Below are positions 24,474 through 36,248 of a DNA stretch of 41,242 nucleotides, in pieces. A model generated the notes under the pieces. It was not told where the DNA came from. It worked only from the letters and a program-made list of their open reading frames with translations, and did not search any database. The stretch lies in NCBI RefSeq assembly GCF_004099695.1, contig NZ_SCHL01000024.1, forward strand, positions 1-41,242, read 5' to 3'. The translations under genes and the position numbers were made by a program. The DNA is from Methanosarcina sp. MSH10X1 (GTDB taxonomy: Archaea; Halobacteriota; Methanosarcinia; Methanosarcinales; Methanosarcinaceae). The stretch's first letter is position 1. Every line of letters starts with the position of its first letter.

Positions 24474-24677
24474 TTATCTTTTGCCTCTAAGGGTTTTCCA
24501 AATTACAGCGATTCTCTCTATCTCAATGTGGGTGTAGCCTTCTTCTTTTATAGTCCATTTAAGACTAAGGATCCCATCATTGACTTCAGCAGCAATCCCT
24601 CTGTATGTGGTATTCCCTCCAATGTCGATCTCAACTTCTTTACCCAGATAATACTTTTCAATGAACTCCTGTTTCAT
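24474..24677 (-). CDS. Small beta-rich protein (MM0924-like)
   Basis: A 67-residue protein beginning MKQEFIEKYYLGKEVEIDIG. The pattern of short strands (EVEIDIGG, TYRGIAAEVND, GILSLKWTI, HIEIERIAVIWK) looks like an SH3/Sm-type small barrel with a final basic tail. I recall similar Methanosarcina proteins being labelled MM0924 family, with no function. GGAG lies about ten bases before the ATG. It may bind RNA or a membrane partner, but this is speculation. Confidence 0.6.
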   Translation of the reverse strand: MKQEFIEKYYLGKEVEIDIGGNTTYRGIAAEVNDGILSLKWTIKEEGYTHIEIERIAVIWKTLRGKR

Positions 24678-24940
24678 ATCTTCAACTCCAAGACTTTAAT
24701 TTTCGGATGACGATCCGGTGATAGAATTACTAGGATATAGTTAGTTTCACGCAGTATATTATATTTAAAAAAACAGGGATTCTGAACATAGTTTCTTTTT
24801 CAGGCGTCAAAGGGTAACAGATATTGAATTTTATCTTAGAGCTTACCTTAACACCCAAAAAATGGCTCTTATAGGGGTTCAGAACCCAGAGTTTGTTTGA
24901 TATCAAACAAGCTCTGGACTCTCGGTTTTCCACATTCAGC

Positions 24941-25972
24941 TCAAAAACCTGGCTCAGATTCGCTGAGCTCCGTTTCAGGCTCCAGGACAGTAGCATCAAA
25001 AAAGGGAATTTCTGCATCCGTAAACCAGGCTTCAAGGAAACTCAACAGATGATATTTCAGGAAAACGGTCAGGGGCACATTAAGAAAAAGAATGGCTCCC
25101 AGGATTAAAATCAGTTCTATAACGATAAAGGGTATCAGGAGTATCCAGGTAAGGGGTTCCGACGCCAGGGATGAAAAGAGGAAATATAGAACCCCGTCAA
25201 AGATAAGGAAAGCGACCCCTAAAATCAGCATCACTATCCCGAAGATAAAAATTGCTAGAATGACTACTCCTATTCCGAGCACGAACCTGACAATCCAGTA
25301 AATCACAACTTCCTGCCAGCATTTTCTGAAGTTTCCATAGACCATGCGGAAAGCCTGAAGGATACCTTTATTCCTGTAAATGGAAACGGGAATTGCAAGG
25401 CTTAAAAGAGAATTTATTGCAACTGCAAGAAGGACTAACACGACAAACGATCCTGCAAGCCAGAGAACCACTCCAAGCCGTGCAGGCCAGGCAGGTTCTG
25501 ATGATCCTTCCAGAACAACTGCAATAAGAGGGAGAAAAGCTATTAAAAAGAGCACCAGAAATACAAGCCCTATGGCTAAACGCACCAGCAGGAGATAGAA
25601 TCCCTTTCCCAGGAATCTTCGTGAATAAGCCCAGAATTTGACCTCATTTTTTACAAGCGATTCAACAAAAACAAATTCCATGACACTCGAAATATACGAG
25701 AAAAACAAACCCAGAATAAGAAGGAAAAAAACCGCTATTAAAATTGCGGGGACTGATAAAGTTTCCGGGAATTCAATAACCGGAAGATTGCTTTCCAAGT
25801 CCTGAGACCCTGTAGTATAGTTAGTAGAACCTCCATAATTCGATGCCGCCCCGCCTAGTAGAAAAATAATGACTGCAAGTTTTACCCATTTCCAGAAATC
25901 AAAGGGTTCAAAAAGAGCTTTTCTTGTTCTTGAAAGAGCTCTGTCTGCTGCATCTATCCCGTACCAGCTCAT
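24941..25972 (-). CDS. Multi-pass membrane protein, DUF7544-like
   Basis: A 343-residue integral membrane protein with about six hydrophobic segments: about 30-41, 75-96, 120-150, 165-190, 210-245 and 260-290. The N-terminus MSWYGIDAADRALSRTRKAL and the segment KWVKLAVIIFLLGG match a group of uncharacterised archaeal membrane proteins. LLSLAIPVSIYRNKGILQAFRMV in the middle resembles the pattern seen in glycerophosphodiester-phosphodiesterase membrane domains and DUF975-type proteins. Function unknown. A perfect 16-base palindrome lies 48 bases upstream of its ATG. Confidence 0.65.
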   Translation of the reverse strand: MSWYGIDAADRALSRTRKALFEPFDFWKWVKLAVIIFLLGGAASNYGGSTNYTTGSQDLESNLPVIEFPETLSVPAILIAVFFLLILGLFFSYISSVMEFVFVESLVKNEVKFWAYSRRFLGKGFYLLLVRLAIGLVFLVLFLIAFLPLIAVVLEGSSEPAWPARLGVVLWLAGSFVVLVLLAVAINSLLSLAIPVSIYRNKGILQAFRMVYGNFRKCWQEVVIYWIVRFVLGIGVVILAIFIFGIVMLILGVAFLIFDGVLYFLFSSLASEPLTWILLIPFIVIELILILGAILFLNVPLTVFLKYHLLSFLEAWFTDAEIPFFDATVLEPETELSESEPGF

Positions 25973-26019
25973 ATTATAGAATTTTGCTCAGATCATAAAT
26001 AATTATCTGGAGAGTTTGA

Positions 26020-26035
26020 TTTGAGAATTCTCAAA
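26020..26035. promoter_or_regulatory. Perfect 16-bp palindrome, possible operator
   Basis: TTTGAGAATTCTCAAA lies between atpG (ending at 26143) and the membrane protein gene that starts at 25972. It could be an operator of the latter gene or part of an operon terminator. No T run follows. Confidence 0.4.
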
Positions 26036-26142
26036 CAGTTATAGAGGTTTCCATACATCAAAATCTATTTCTGAGTAAATATTTTCAGAATTCATTAATC
26101 TTCTCAGAAATTCAGTGAGATTCTCAGGTCTGGATAGGAGAC

Positions 26143-27099
26143 TTATTTTTCAGTGTTTGGTTTTATCCAGGGTCTGTGCTCAGTCATTTTGCTTTTACGG
26201 TGGCCGGAACCACGAGACCCGGACAGCGCTTCGAAGCCTGAGACAACTTCAAACAGCTCTTCGTCGATGCCACTTTGGCGCAAACGGTAAAATTCTCCGT
26301 TGAGGTTCTCAAGCAATTCCTCAATATTTTTGTCGGCGCGTTGCATTGCTGCCAGCCTGCTCGAATTTTCACTCACGAGAGATTCGGCGCATGCCCGAAA
26401 AAGTGAAACGAAAAGGTATTCACTGATTATCGCCCGCATGGTTTCTTCGCTGTCCCCTATGACTTCAGGCAGGTTCTTAGTCGGCCAGGGAAGTTTAGCC
26501 AGATCACTTTGCCAGGTCTCGTCCAGTGGCAGCAATCGCTGACTGACAGGCTCATAAGTAACCCTGGTTTTGTGGCGGTTATAAAAAAGATAGAGCTCAG
26601 CATCCTCGTCCTGGCTGCGAAGCTTTTCGCTTTCCACAAGAATCTGCCCTATAAGCGGAGTAATAGCTTTGACGGAGTTTGGTACCGCAAAAAGCCCGAT
26701 CAGTGGCAAACTCGCATTCGCCAAACGTGAATAAACTCGTTCACCTACACCCCAAACCTGAACTTTACCTGGCAAAGCTGCCAGCTTCGCAACAGCGTAA
26801 TCAGTTATAATATCATTAAACTGACCCACAAGTCCCTGATCTGAACCAAATACAACTGCACCAACCGTGCCAGCACGCAGTTGCTTTTTTCGCTTTGCAG
26901 GAGCAGATGAGGTTCCGATTTCCCGGAAACATGTGCTCAGTCCTAACTCAACTGTACGATAGTAATCAGACAATGCGCTCACTGATTTCTCGTATTGTCC
27001 TACATTTGAGGCTGCCAGAGCCTTCATTGTTCGAACGACAGATTGAAGATCATTTGCTCTATCGATTTTTCGGCGCAGACTTGCCAGAGTTTCGCTCAT
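26143..27099 (-). CDS. atpG: N-ATPase F1 subunit gamma
   Basis: The central rotor stalk of a bacterial-type F1 complex, 318 residues. [31 protein letters not shown] is the family N-terminus, and the C-terminal helix region contains RRKIDRA-type packing partners such as [22 protein letters not shown]. The central Rossmann-like part ([17 protein letters not shown]) matches gamma. The protein is longer than the usual 285-residue bacterial gamma owing to a basic C-terminal tail. ATGA overlap with atpA shows translational coupling. Last gene of the operon. Confidence 0.92.
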   Translation of the reverse strand: MSETLASLRRKIDRANDLQSVVRTMKALAASNVGQYEKSVSALSDYYRTVELGLSTCFREIGTSSAPAKRKKQLRAGTVGAVVFGSDQGLVGQFNDIITDYAVAKLAALPGKVQVWGVGERVYSRLANASLPLIGLFAVPNSVKAITPLIGQILVESEKLRSQDEDAELYLFYNRHKTRVTYEPVSQRLLPLDETWQSDLAKLPWPTKNLPEVIGDSEETMRAIISEYLFVSLFRACAESLVSENSSRLAAMQRADKNIEELLENLNGEFYRLRQSGIDEELFEVVSGFEALSGSRGSGHRKSKMTEHRPWIKPNTEK

Positions 27100-28757
27100 G
27101 GTTTCTTTTCAGCCTCCGATTCGGGTTTGCCTTCAACCTGAACTTCTTGCCCTATTCTATCACCAGTCTGGGCTTCAGGCACGGATTTTTCCCCAGCTTT
27201 AGCTTCTGGCTCAGTCTCAGATTCGGCTCCGGGCTGAAAATGTTCTAGCGCTTTGCGTGCAATCTCAAGAATTGTTTTTCGGTCACTGTCGGTCAATTCT
27301 GCATCAGCTTTGAACCATTCGCGAATCTCTGAATGAATACCAGCTACCGTCCTGCGCAGGGACGCTTCAGCCTCATCCATCCGGTCAAGCGGCACACTGT
27401 CAAAAAGTCCTGCATTCAAAGCAAGCAAAATAACAATTTGGTCGGGTACGGGCACAGGAGAAAACTCCGGCTGCTTGAGAAGGGCACGGATCCGCCTGCC
27501 ATGCTCGATTATCCTTCGTGTGTTCTCATCCAGCCTGGCACCAAACCGGGTAAATACTTCAAGTTCTTCAAACTGGGAGTAGGCTAGCTTCAGGTCTCCA
27601 GCCACTCCACGGTAAGCAGCAAGCTGTGCTTTTCCGCCTACACGAGAAACAGATTTACCGACATCTACTGCAGGCAGCACTCCCAGTTCGAACAATGAAG
27701 GTGAGAGATAGATCTGCCCGTCAGTAATTGAAATCAAATTTGTTGGAATATAGGCTGAAATGTTCTGTGCTTCGGTTTCAATAATTGGAAGAGCAGTAAG
27801 TGAGCCACCACCGAGTTTTTTGAGCAGGTGGGTTGCCCGTTCCAGTAAACGTGAGTGGATATAAAAAATATCACCAGGGTACGCTTCGCGACCTGGAGGA
27901 CGGCGAAGCAAGAGGGAAAGTTCGCGATAAGCACGTGCGTGATTGGTCAGGTCGTCATAAACAATCAGCACATCCCTGCCAGCTTCTATAAAATATTCTG
28001 CAATGCTGGTCGCGGCATAAGGGGCAATATAGGTTAGCCCTGATGGGTCATTGCCCTCAGTCACCACGACTATGGTATAGTCCATTGCACCTTTTTCCCG
28101 TAAGGTTGCCACTACCCTGGCAACTGCTGATGCACGCTGACCGATGGCACAATAGACACACAGAATATCATAACCTCGCTGGTTGAGGATTGTATCAATC
28201 GCAATTGCAGTTTTTCCAGTCTGGCGGTCCCCTAAAATCAACTCCCTCTGGCCTCGCCCGATTGGAATTAACGCATCAATGACTTTGATGCCAGTCTGAA
28301 GAGGCACACTGACAGAAGAACGGTCCATAATTGCTGCGCTGGGGCGTTCAATAGGCAAACGCTTGCCAGATATTACAGGTCCTTTTCCATCAAGGGGTCG
28401 ACCCAGAGGATCAATTACTCGCCCTAACAATCCCTCGCCTACAGCCACATCCATGACCCGGCCAGTGCGTTCAACCTGGTCCCCTGCATTCAGATGGGAG
28501 TATTCGCCGAGCAGGACAACACCGATTTCTTCTTCATCCACATTAAAAGCTATCCCAAACACTTCGCCGGGAAACTTTATCAGTTCCTCAAAACCCACAC
28601 CAGGAAGGCCGGAGACATTGGCAATACCTGTGGAGACTGTCTTTATAGTGCCAACCTCCTTCGGAGTAAGCCTTGGAATAAATGATTCACGGCCCTTCCT
28701 GATTTCACTGAAAACACTGTTTAAAATATCCTTCAGATTTGCAGGTTCCATGTCCAT
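27096..28757 (-). CDS. atpA: N-ATPase F1 subunit alpha
   Basis: A 553-residue alpha subunit with the non-catalytic nucleotide site. Walker A is GDRQTGKT, followed by [15 protein letters not shown] and [33 protein letters not shown], which are diagnostic of F-type alpha rather than A-type ATPases. The last 60 residues form an acidic/Gln-rich extension ([13 protein letters not shown] and following) absent from typical alpha subunits. Residues 1-25 match the membrane-proximal N-terminus that contacts delta. It overlaps atpG by four bases and lies 65 bp after atpF. Confidence 0.97.
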   Translation of the reverse strand: MDMEPANLKDILNSVFSEIRKGRESFIPRLTPKEVGTIKTVSTGIANVSGLPGVGFEELIKFPGEVFGIAFNVDEEEIGVVLLGEYSHLNAGDQVERTGRVMDVAVGEGLLGRVIDPLGRPLDGKGPVISGKRLPIERPSAAIMDRSSVSVPLQTGIKVIDALIPIGRGQRELILGDRQTGKTAIAIDTILNQRGYDILCVYCAIGQRASAVARVVATLREKGAMDYTIVVVTEGNDPSGLTYIAPYAATSIAEYFIEAGRDVLIVYDDLTNHARAYRELSLLLRRPPGREAYPGDIFYIHSRLLERATHLLKKLGGGSLTALPIIETEAQNISAYIPTNLISITDGQIYLSPSLFELGVLPAVDVGKSVSRVGGKAQLAAYRGVAGDLKLAYSQFEELEVFTRFGARLDENTRRIIEHGRRIRALLKQPEFSPVPVPDQIVILLALNAGLFDSVPLDRMDEAEASLRRTVAGIHSEIREWFKADAELTDSDRKTILEIARKALEHFQPGAESETEPEAKAGEKSVPEAQTGDRIGQEVQVEGKPESEAEKKP

Positions 28758-28822
28758 CGACTCTTTATGTGGGTTTTGGCTCAGGAGTGGTACTTTGCTC
28801 AGTTAAGAATCAGGATTTAGTT

Positions 28823-29713
28823 TCAAACTCCTGTTGAGTCCCGGGCATGTTCAGGTTTGGATGTATCCGATGCTGGCTCATGCCTAGTTCCGGCCCCTGG
28901 TTCGGTTTCTGGAATGAATTCATTCGATTCAGACTTTGATCTGGTTTCATCTCTGGACTGCTCTTTCAAAAGTTCGTCAATACTCCTCCCCAGAGATTCA
29001 AGATAATCTTTAATACTCCATGCTAGTTTTTGTCCATCTGTGGTTAACTCAATACCATTGACCAGATCCGGTGTAGTTTCGAACCGGAGTTGAATTTCCA
29101 CACCAAGTGCTTCCTTAATTGTCTTTATAATCAGGTCTTGCTGTGGCTGCGGAAGATCGAAAGCGGTGTGTACAAGCGCGGAACCTGGCGACACGGTAAG
29201 CGCTGAGGTCAGTTGCTCCTTTTCCTCGCCTTTTAGCTCGTACAGCCTTTGAGTAAAGATGTCAACTGTACGCTCATCCAGACTCGTTCCAGCCAGATCT
29301 TTCAGGACTTTTCTAGCTATAGCAAAAACTTCCTGCTGAACCCGGTGACTTATTTCCCGATTTAAGTTCTCTTTGTCAGTACTTAATGCTTCCATCTGTT
29401 TTGCCCTTAAATCGAAAGCTTCCTTCCGTGCTTCTTCGAAAAGGTGCTGCCGCTCGGCTCTTGCTTCATCCTTTGCCCTGTTCAGGAGTTTGGCACGCTG
29501 CTGGTCAAACTCCTCGTTCTTACGCTTGAACTCTTCTTTCTCTTTTTGCGCCTCTGCTTCTTTTGTATCGGCATTCGCAAGTTCATCTGCCACCTTTTTC
29601 TCACGCGCATCAATAGCGTTGAGAATGGGTTTATAAAGGAAGCGTTTCAGCAACCACACAAGTATGAGGAAGTTGAGCACCTGCGCAATGACAGTGAACC
29701 AATCGATCAACAT
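28823..29713 (-). CDS. atpF: N-ATPase Fo subunit b with a delta-like C-terminal domain
   Basis: A 296-residue protein. Residues 1-25 hold the single membrane helix (LIDWFTVIAQVLNFLILVWLL), followed by a long charged coiled coil to about 150 (peripheral stalk). From about residue 155 to 245 the sequence changes to a delta/OSCP-type pattern: TVDIFTQRLYELKGEEKEQL, then VHTAFDLPQPQQDLIIKTIKEAL and LVNGIELTTDGQKLAWSIKDYL. This explains why no separate delta gene exists in the operon. The last 45 residues are an acidic tail. A b-delta fusion is typical of N-ATPases. Confidence 0.9.
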   Translation of the reverse strand: MLIDWFTVIAQVLNFLILVWLLKRFLYKPILNAIDAREKKVADELANADTKEAEAQKEKEEFKRKNEEFDQQRAKLLNRAKDEARAERQHLFEEARKEAFDLRAKQMEALSTDKENLNREISHRVQQEVFAIARKVLKDLAGTSLDERTVDIFTQRLYELKGEEKEQLTSALTVSPGSALVHTAFDLPQPQQDLIIKTIKEALGVEIQLRFETTPDLVNGIELTTDGQKLAWSIKDYLESLGRSIDELLKEQSRDETRSKSESNEFIPETEPGAGTRHEPASDTSKPEHARDSTGV

Positions 29714-29733
29714 GACCTATTTTCCTCTGCAAT

Positions 29734-30009
29734 TCAGGCAATTGCTTTGTCCCAGAACGGGTTGGCGAAGATCAGAATAATCGATATAACGAAACAATAG
29801 ATAGAAAGGGACTCAATCATAGCCAGACCCACGAAAAGAGTCCTGGTAATGGTTGCCGAAGCGTCGGGTTGCTGTGCCAGTGAACTCAGGGCAGTCGCAA
29901 CAGCTCGCCCTTCACCAATTGCAGGTCCTAAAACCCCGATGCCTATTGTGATTCCAGAGGTGGCAATTGACGCCACCGCGATTATAGTGGTATAATTATC
30001 TAAAGCCAT
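29734..30009 (-). CDS. atpE: N-ATPase Fo subunit c (Na+-type rotor)
   Basis: A 91-residue two-helix proteolipid. The reading frame is open further upstream, but MALDNYTTII at 30009 has an AAGGGA ribosome-binding site and gives a normal c subunit. The loop RTLFVGLAMIESLSIYCFV carries the ion-binding carboxylate E66 with S67 and Y71, and the first helix carries E33 in GPAIGEGRAVATAL. This set (E33, M64, E66, S67, Y71) aligns with the Na+ ligands of Ilyobacter c (Q32, V63, E65, S66, Y70), with a second Glu in place of Gln as described for N-ATPases. So the rotor probably binds Na+. Confidence 0.93.
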   Translation of the reverse strand: MALDNYTTIIAVASIATSGITIGIGVLGPAIGEGRAVATALSSLAQQPDASATITRTLFVGLAMIESLSIYCFVISIILIFANPFWDKAIA

Positions 30010-30046
30010 AATGTTCCCTTCTGTTGTTAGAATGTTCTTTCTATTC

Positions 30047-30736
30047 TTATTCTCCAGTTTCACGTCTGGATTTACTGGTTCGAGTGGCAGCAGTAATGTA
30101 AACTGTAGCAAGGATACTGAAAATATAAGCCTGCACCATGCCAATGAGCAGACCGAGAGCAATCATGAGATCCGGAAAGATGAATGGTGCGATGGTCAGC
30201 AGAATGGCAATGATCATCGAGCCGCTCATAATATTACCGAACAGACGGATTGCCAGAGACACTGTGCGGGAGATTTCACTGATGATATTAAACGGCAGCA
30301 TGATGATCGTCGGTTCTGTGTACGACCTGAGGTAATTACCAAGTCCTTGCTCCTCTATCCCGAAAAGTGGCACAGCCACAAACACGCATAATGCAAGCGC
30401 AGCCGTTGTTGAGAGAGAGCCGGTTGGTGGTTCGTAGCCTGGAATGATAATACAGAGGTTAGCTATGGCGATGAACAGAAAAAGTGTACCCAGGAAGCCA
30501 AGGTACTTTCGCGGCTCATCCAGGCCAACGTCTTCAATCTGCTTCAAAATATTAGTGACAATAATTTCCAGAATATTCTGCCAGCGAGAACGTCTCAGAC
30601 CTGTGGAAAGCTTGCCTGTAACAATTTTTGAACCGACTACCATTACAAGCATTAGCCCCCAGGTGTACACAATCGTAGCGTTAAACTTGAGAAAACCATA
30701 CTGCCAGAAAACTAGCTCATCAGGACTAATTCGCAT
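30047..30736 (-). CDS. atpB: N-ATPase Fo subunit a
   Basis: A 229-residue membrane protein forming the ion channel next to the c ring. The essential arginine lies in VSLAIRLFGNIMSGSMII, a classical subunit-a motif. Five to six hydrophobic segments are visible, and MVQAYIFSILATVYI near the C-terminus matches the last helices. Its start overlaps the end of atpR by 11 bases. Confidence 0.93.
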   Translation of the reverse strand: MRISPDELVFWQYGFLKFNATIVYTWGLMLVMVVGSKIVTGKLSTGLRRSRWQNILEIIVTNILKQIEDVGLDEPRKYLGFLGTLFLFIAIANLCIIIPGYEPPTGSLSTTAALALCVFVAVPLFGIEEQGLGNYLRSYTEPTIIMLPFNIISEISRTVSLAIRLFGNIMSGSMIIAILLTIAPFIFPDLMIALGLLIGMVQAYIFSILATVYITAATRTSKSRRETGE

Positions 30737-31040
30737 GACTGGCCTCCTTTGTTAACTGACTCGATTCTTCCTCCGGAGCCCTGGTGAGTCTGAGTACAAT
30801 ACTGCGCATAACAAAAAACCCAAGTAAGCATATTAACAGCCTCTCCCAGTGGCCTCCCGAAGCAAAGTAAAATCCAGCAACAGCAATGCCAGTCCGCAGC
30901 AGCAGGCTGCCGAGGAACCAGAGTGCAGATCGTCTGGATGAGAGCCCCCTCTGAACCGTCCACCAGAGACCTCCGAAGAAAAAAGCTCCTAGCAGAAAGC
31001 CAGCTATCAGCGCCGAGACGAGATTTAAAGCTTCATTCAT
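30726..31040 (-). CDS. atpR: N-ATPase accessory subunit AtpR
   Basis: A 104-residue protein with three hydrophobic segments (LVSALIAGFLLGAFFFGGLWW, then two more). The genes atpQ and atpR between epsilon and a are the signature of N-ATPase operons. The GLSSRRSALWFLGSLLLRTGIAV region with a conserved arginine matches AtpR, which is thought to help c-ring assembly or ion binding. It overlaps atpQ by eight bases. Confidence 0.88.
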   Translation of the reverse strand: MNEALNLVSALIAGFLLGAFFFGGLWWTVQRGLSSRRSALWFLGSLLLRTGIAVAGFYFASGGHWERLLICLLGFFVMRSIVLRLTRAPEEESSQLTKEASHAN

Positions 31041-31363
31041 TGTTATCCTCTTGGTTCAGTTGCATTTCCCTATGTTCCCTGGTTACCCAGTACCATGCAT
31101 TCAGGCAGCCGATAAATAGGCCAATAATCAGCATTGTGAGCGTCCATGAATAACTCACTGGATAATGCTCATCCAGCCAGAGCCCGATTAGAACACCAAG
31201 CAGGGTTGGAACTGCTACCGACCAGCCTACAAGCCCCATCATGCCTAATCCAAGCCAGACCGTTCGGTTCACCTGGCGCTGTGCTCTGAGTTTGCGTTCA
31301 GCCTTTTCCCCAACCTGGCGAGCCAGGCGAGGCTCTTCTTTTAAAGGTTTCTCTGCCATTCTG

Positions 31364-31371
<8 letters not shown>
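31033..31371 (-). CDS. atpQ: N-ATPase accessory subunit AtpQ (AtpI-like)
   Basis: A 112-residue protein with a charged, helical N-terminal part (about residues 1-35) and two membrane helices (GLGMMGLVGWSVAVPTLLGVLIGLW and WTLTMLIIGLFIGCLNAWYW). It resembles the bacterial assembly factor AtpI. Coupled to its neighbours by an 8-base overlap on both sides. Function in assembly is by family analogy. Confidence 0.88.
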
Positions 31372-33698
<2,327 letters not shown>

Positions 33699-33792
33699 CG
33701 GGCCCGCCGCGATTCGAACACGAGTCAATGGGTATCTTCGTAAGAATCTTACTTCGAAGCCCATTAGGATATCCTGGCTACCCTACGAGCCC
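33699..33792 (-). tRNA. tRNA-Arg(UCG) with a 20-nt intron
   Basis: On the minus strand the acceptor GGGCTCG pairs with CGGGCCC, discriminator G, no encoded CCA. The D arm, the anticodon stem ATGGG/CCCAT and the T arm TCGTG-TTCGAAT-CGCGG are present. An insert in the anticodon loop, between positions 37 and 38, makes a bulge-helix-bulge: helix CTTC/GAAG, three-base bulges GAA and ATA, and stem GTAAG/CTTAC. Removing the 20 bases leaves the loop CTTCGAA with anticodon TCG (33755-33757), which reads CGA/CGG codons. Confidence 0.9.
33734..33753 (-). other. Intron of tRNA-Arg(UCG)
   Basis: Twenty bases at the canonical 37/38 site, flanked by the two three-base bulges cut by the archaeal splicing endonuclease. 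It forms a stem GTAAG-ATT-CTTAC with the 5-base stem close to the cut site. Confidence 0.85.
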
Positions 33793-34440
33793 GCGGTGCA
33801 GCACTATTGATAGAAGCTATCCATATTAAACTTTTCTCTCAAAAATAGGGCTACAGAAAATAAAAGGAGGGAGATAAGCAGGATAAAGGGAAAGTAGAAG
33901 ATAAAGAAAGAGGGAGGAATTCGCAAAAAGATTAAGAAGTCGTAAAAAGATTAAGAATTATTGAAGGACGAAGAGAAAATCCTGTGAGGATTATAAAAGC
34001 AAAATACAGGATTATCAAGGTAAAAATTGGTAATTGGGTATAAATTTTTATGGAGCTTCAGTATAAATCATTGCAATTGAATGGGGATGGCAGAGTAATA
34101 AATAAAAATATATAGTAAGTGTGACAGAATTAACAGTATGCAATAAAGAAAGAATTAAAAAAGATAATTATTCATAAGTAATCATAGGGAACTAATGAAA
34201 ACATAATCGGCAAAGGGATTTTCCGGACTGGTCAGAAGGCAGGATTAAGGCCGAACTATAAATTCAACAGGGTTTTATCTATAATGCGAAAATTTGTAAA
34301 AAATATTTTATTTGTGAACAATCTCTAAATATCAGGGTCAGCTGGAGATTACTCTAGTGGTTTCAAACTGATGATATTATATAACTTCATAGTGCGGGAA
34401 GTTATAAAATATAATACAGAAGGTGTGAGGGTCTATAAAA
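33793..34440. other. Spacer upstream of the first KaiC-like gene
   Basis: Purine-rich and AT-rich sequence; I see no gene or RNA. It ends at the AAGGTGTGAGGG region that provides the ribosome-binding site for the ATG at 34441. Confidence 0.45.
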
Positions 34441-35163
34441 ATGGAGAGGGTTTCAACCGGGATAGAGGAGCTGGACGGGAAGCTGAGTGGGGGTTATCCT
34501 GTAAGTAAAGTAACCCTTATAACTGGCGTAGCAGGGAGTGGGAAAACAATCTTCGGAATCCACTTCATTTATAAAAACTGTCTTGAAGGCAGAAAATGCA
34601 TGATAATCGCAACAGAGGAAACTCCTGAGGATATTCTCTACCAGGCAAACCTTTTAGGGCGCGACCTTACCCCTTTCTATGAGAAAGGGCAGCTTATTAT
34701 AGAAAATATCTTCGAGAACCGTTCGGAAATGATAGGAAAGACCAGGTACGGATTCAAGCCTGAAAGTCTGGATATTGAAATCCCCAATCTTATTGAATTA
34801 ATACATGAGGGGACGGAATGCCTCGTTATAGACAATATAGGCACCTTCGCCCTTAGAGTCTCCATAAAAAGGCTCAGGGATCAGTTTGACGCACTGAATT
34901 ATCTGGTGAGAAAAAAGGGCTGTACTACTCTTCTGGTTATGGACGAATCCGCACACAATATAACTCACCAGCTTGCTGAGTATTCAGTTTACGGGTCTAT
35001 CCGCCTGCTGGTGAGAGAAAACTCTTTTCTTGGAAAAATGGAACGCTACCTGAGTATACCCAAAATGCGCAGCACACCTATTTCTCCTGAAATGTCTATT
35101 TTTGAAATCACGTCTGAAGGGATAAAGATTCGTGAATCCGGAGGAGAAAACCTTGCAGAATGA
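34441..35163 (+). CDS. KaiC-like/RadA-type ATPase
   Basis: A 240-residue RecA-fold ATPase of the single-domain KaiC group common in archaea. Walker A is GVAGSGKT at residues 29-36, the catalytic Glu pair is TEETPEDIL at 59-66, and Walker B ends at D131 in [13 protein letters not shown]-type DNA-strand-exchange loops are missing, so it is a signalling-type ATPase rather than a recombinase. It overlaps the response regulator gene, so the two proteins probably act together. Regulatory partner and target are unknown. Confidence 0.85.
   Translation: MERVSTGIEELDGKLSGGYPVSKVTLITGVAGSGKTIFGIHFIYKNCLEGRKCMIIATEETPEDILYQANLLGRDLTPFYEKGQLIIENIFENRSEMIGKTRYGFKPESLDIEIPNLIELIHEGTECLVIDNIGTFALRVSIKRLRDQFDALNYLVRKKGCTTLLVMDESAHNITHQLAEYSVYGSIRLLVRENSFLGKMERYLSIPKMRSTPISPEMSIFEITSEGIKIRESGGENLAE
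35140..35146 (+). promoter_or_regulatory. Ribosome-binding site deciding the response regulator start
   Basis: GGAGGAG ends six bases before TTG at 35153. The earlier in-frame GTG at 35132 has no such site. Confidence 0.6.
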
Positions 35164-36010
35164 AAAAAACAAACCAAAAATTCTGATTGTCGATGATATG
35201 CCTGAGAACGTAGAGCTTATGGAAGCCTATCTTTCAATGGAACCCTATGAGGTTATTACTGCCGGCAACGGAAGAGAAGCTCTCAGGAAATTAAAGGAAG
35301 AGAAACCCGATATGATCCTCCTTGATGTCATGATGCCTGAGATCAGCGGTTATGATGTCTGTAAAATTGTCAAGACCGATCCTGAAACTCAGTTCATTCC
35401 GGTTTTGATGCTTACTGCGCTTTCCCAGATTGAAGACCGGATAAGGGGTATTGAGGCCGGAGCTGACGATTTCCTTACGAAACCCATAAACAGGCTTGAG
35501 CTCAAAACGCGGGTAAAATCCCTACTCAGGGTAAAATGCCTGCATGATCGGATTGTAGCTGATCGCAACAGTCTTGAAATAAAAAGCCGGGTACAGAATA
35601 TCCTTACCGCAGTTATTCCAACTCTGCTTCAGGCTGTTTCAAACGAAGAAAAGAAGGTCATAATTAACCAGATGACAGGAATGGTCGAGAAAACCTTGCT
35701 CGATATATACCATCTTGAAAACAGGAAGATGGATTTTGCTTATGCAGGCGAGGTCTGTGCAGAAATAATGAACCAGCTGGGTGGAGACTTCTCTTCTGAA
35801 ATGGGTGAAAAAGAAAGTTCCTGGATAGTAAAGGGAACAAAATGCCCCTGGAAGGGAGAAGAAGCCCGTAGAAACCCTATATTATGCACTTTGACCCGCA
35901 AAATATTCTCAAATATAACTTTGAAAGTTGATCCTGGTTTTAGTGTTGAAGCGCTTAGGACTATAGGGAACAGGAACGATTGCTGTGAATTCCTGATAAA
36001 AGAAAGATAA
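35153..36010 (+). CDS. Response regulator with a Cys-rich output domain
   Basis: A 285-residue protein. Residues 8-125 are a receiver domain with D14/D15, the phospho-acceptor D58 in LLDVMMPE, T88 and K110 (DFLTKPIN). A helical linker follows (125-205). The C-terminal domain has a cysteine pattern [22 protein letters not shown] and NDCCEFLI that resembles small ligand- or metal-sensing regulatory domains of the V4R type; this part is tentative. I use the TTG start, so it overlaps the KaiC-like gene by 11 bases. No histidine kinase is adjacent. Confidence 0.82.
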   Translation: MQNEKNKPKILIVDDMPENVELMEAYLSMEPYEVITAGNGREALRKLKEEKPDMILLDVMMPEISGYDVCKIVKTDPETQFIPVLMLTALSQIEDRIRGIEAGADDFLTKPINRLELKTRVKSLLRVKCLHDRIVADRNSLEIKSRVQNILTAVIPTLLQAVSNEEKKVIINQMTGMVEKTLLDIYHLENRKMDFAYAGEVCAEIMNQLGGDFSSEMGEKESSWIVKGTKCPWKGEEARRNPILCTLTRKIFSNITLKVDPGFSVEALRTIGNRNDCCEFLIKER

Positions 36011-36177
36011 ACTCTATATCGGGCCAGAGACCTGAGTTCTATACCTTCGATCCCTCGCCCAGAGTCAGGTCCTGGAAATAATCGGAAGCATGAGGCAATT
36101 TATCTGGTATTTCTGGAGGCTAATTTAAGATCTCTAACAGTTAATACATGCTTTTAGCTCATTATGCTCTTAACAGC

Positions 36178-36248
36178 TATTTCATGTTCTTAACAGGCCA
36201 TTCGTGCCTGTAATAGCTCATTTTATGCCTGTAATAGCTCATTTCATG
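36178..36248. repeat. Imperfect 23-bp direct repeats at the 3' ends of convergent genes
   Basis: GCCTGTAATAGCTCATTT followed by ATGC occurs twice, and related partial copies (TTAACAGCTATTTCATG) precede them, in the spacer between the regulator and second KaiC-like gene. The last copy reaches into the end of the latter. Confidence 0.55.
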
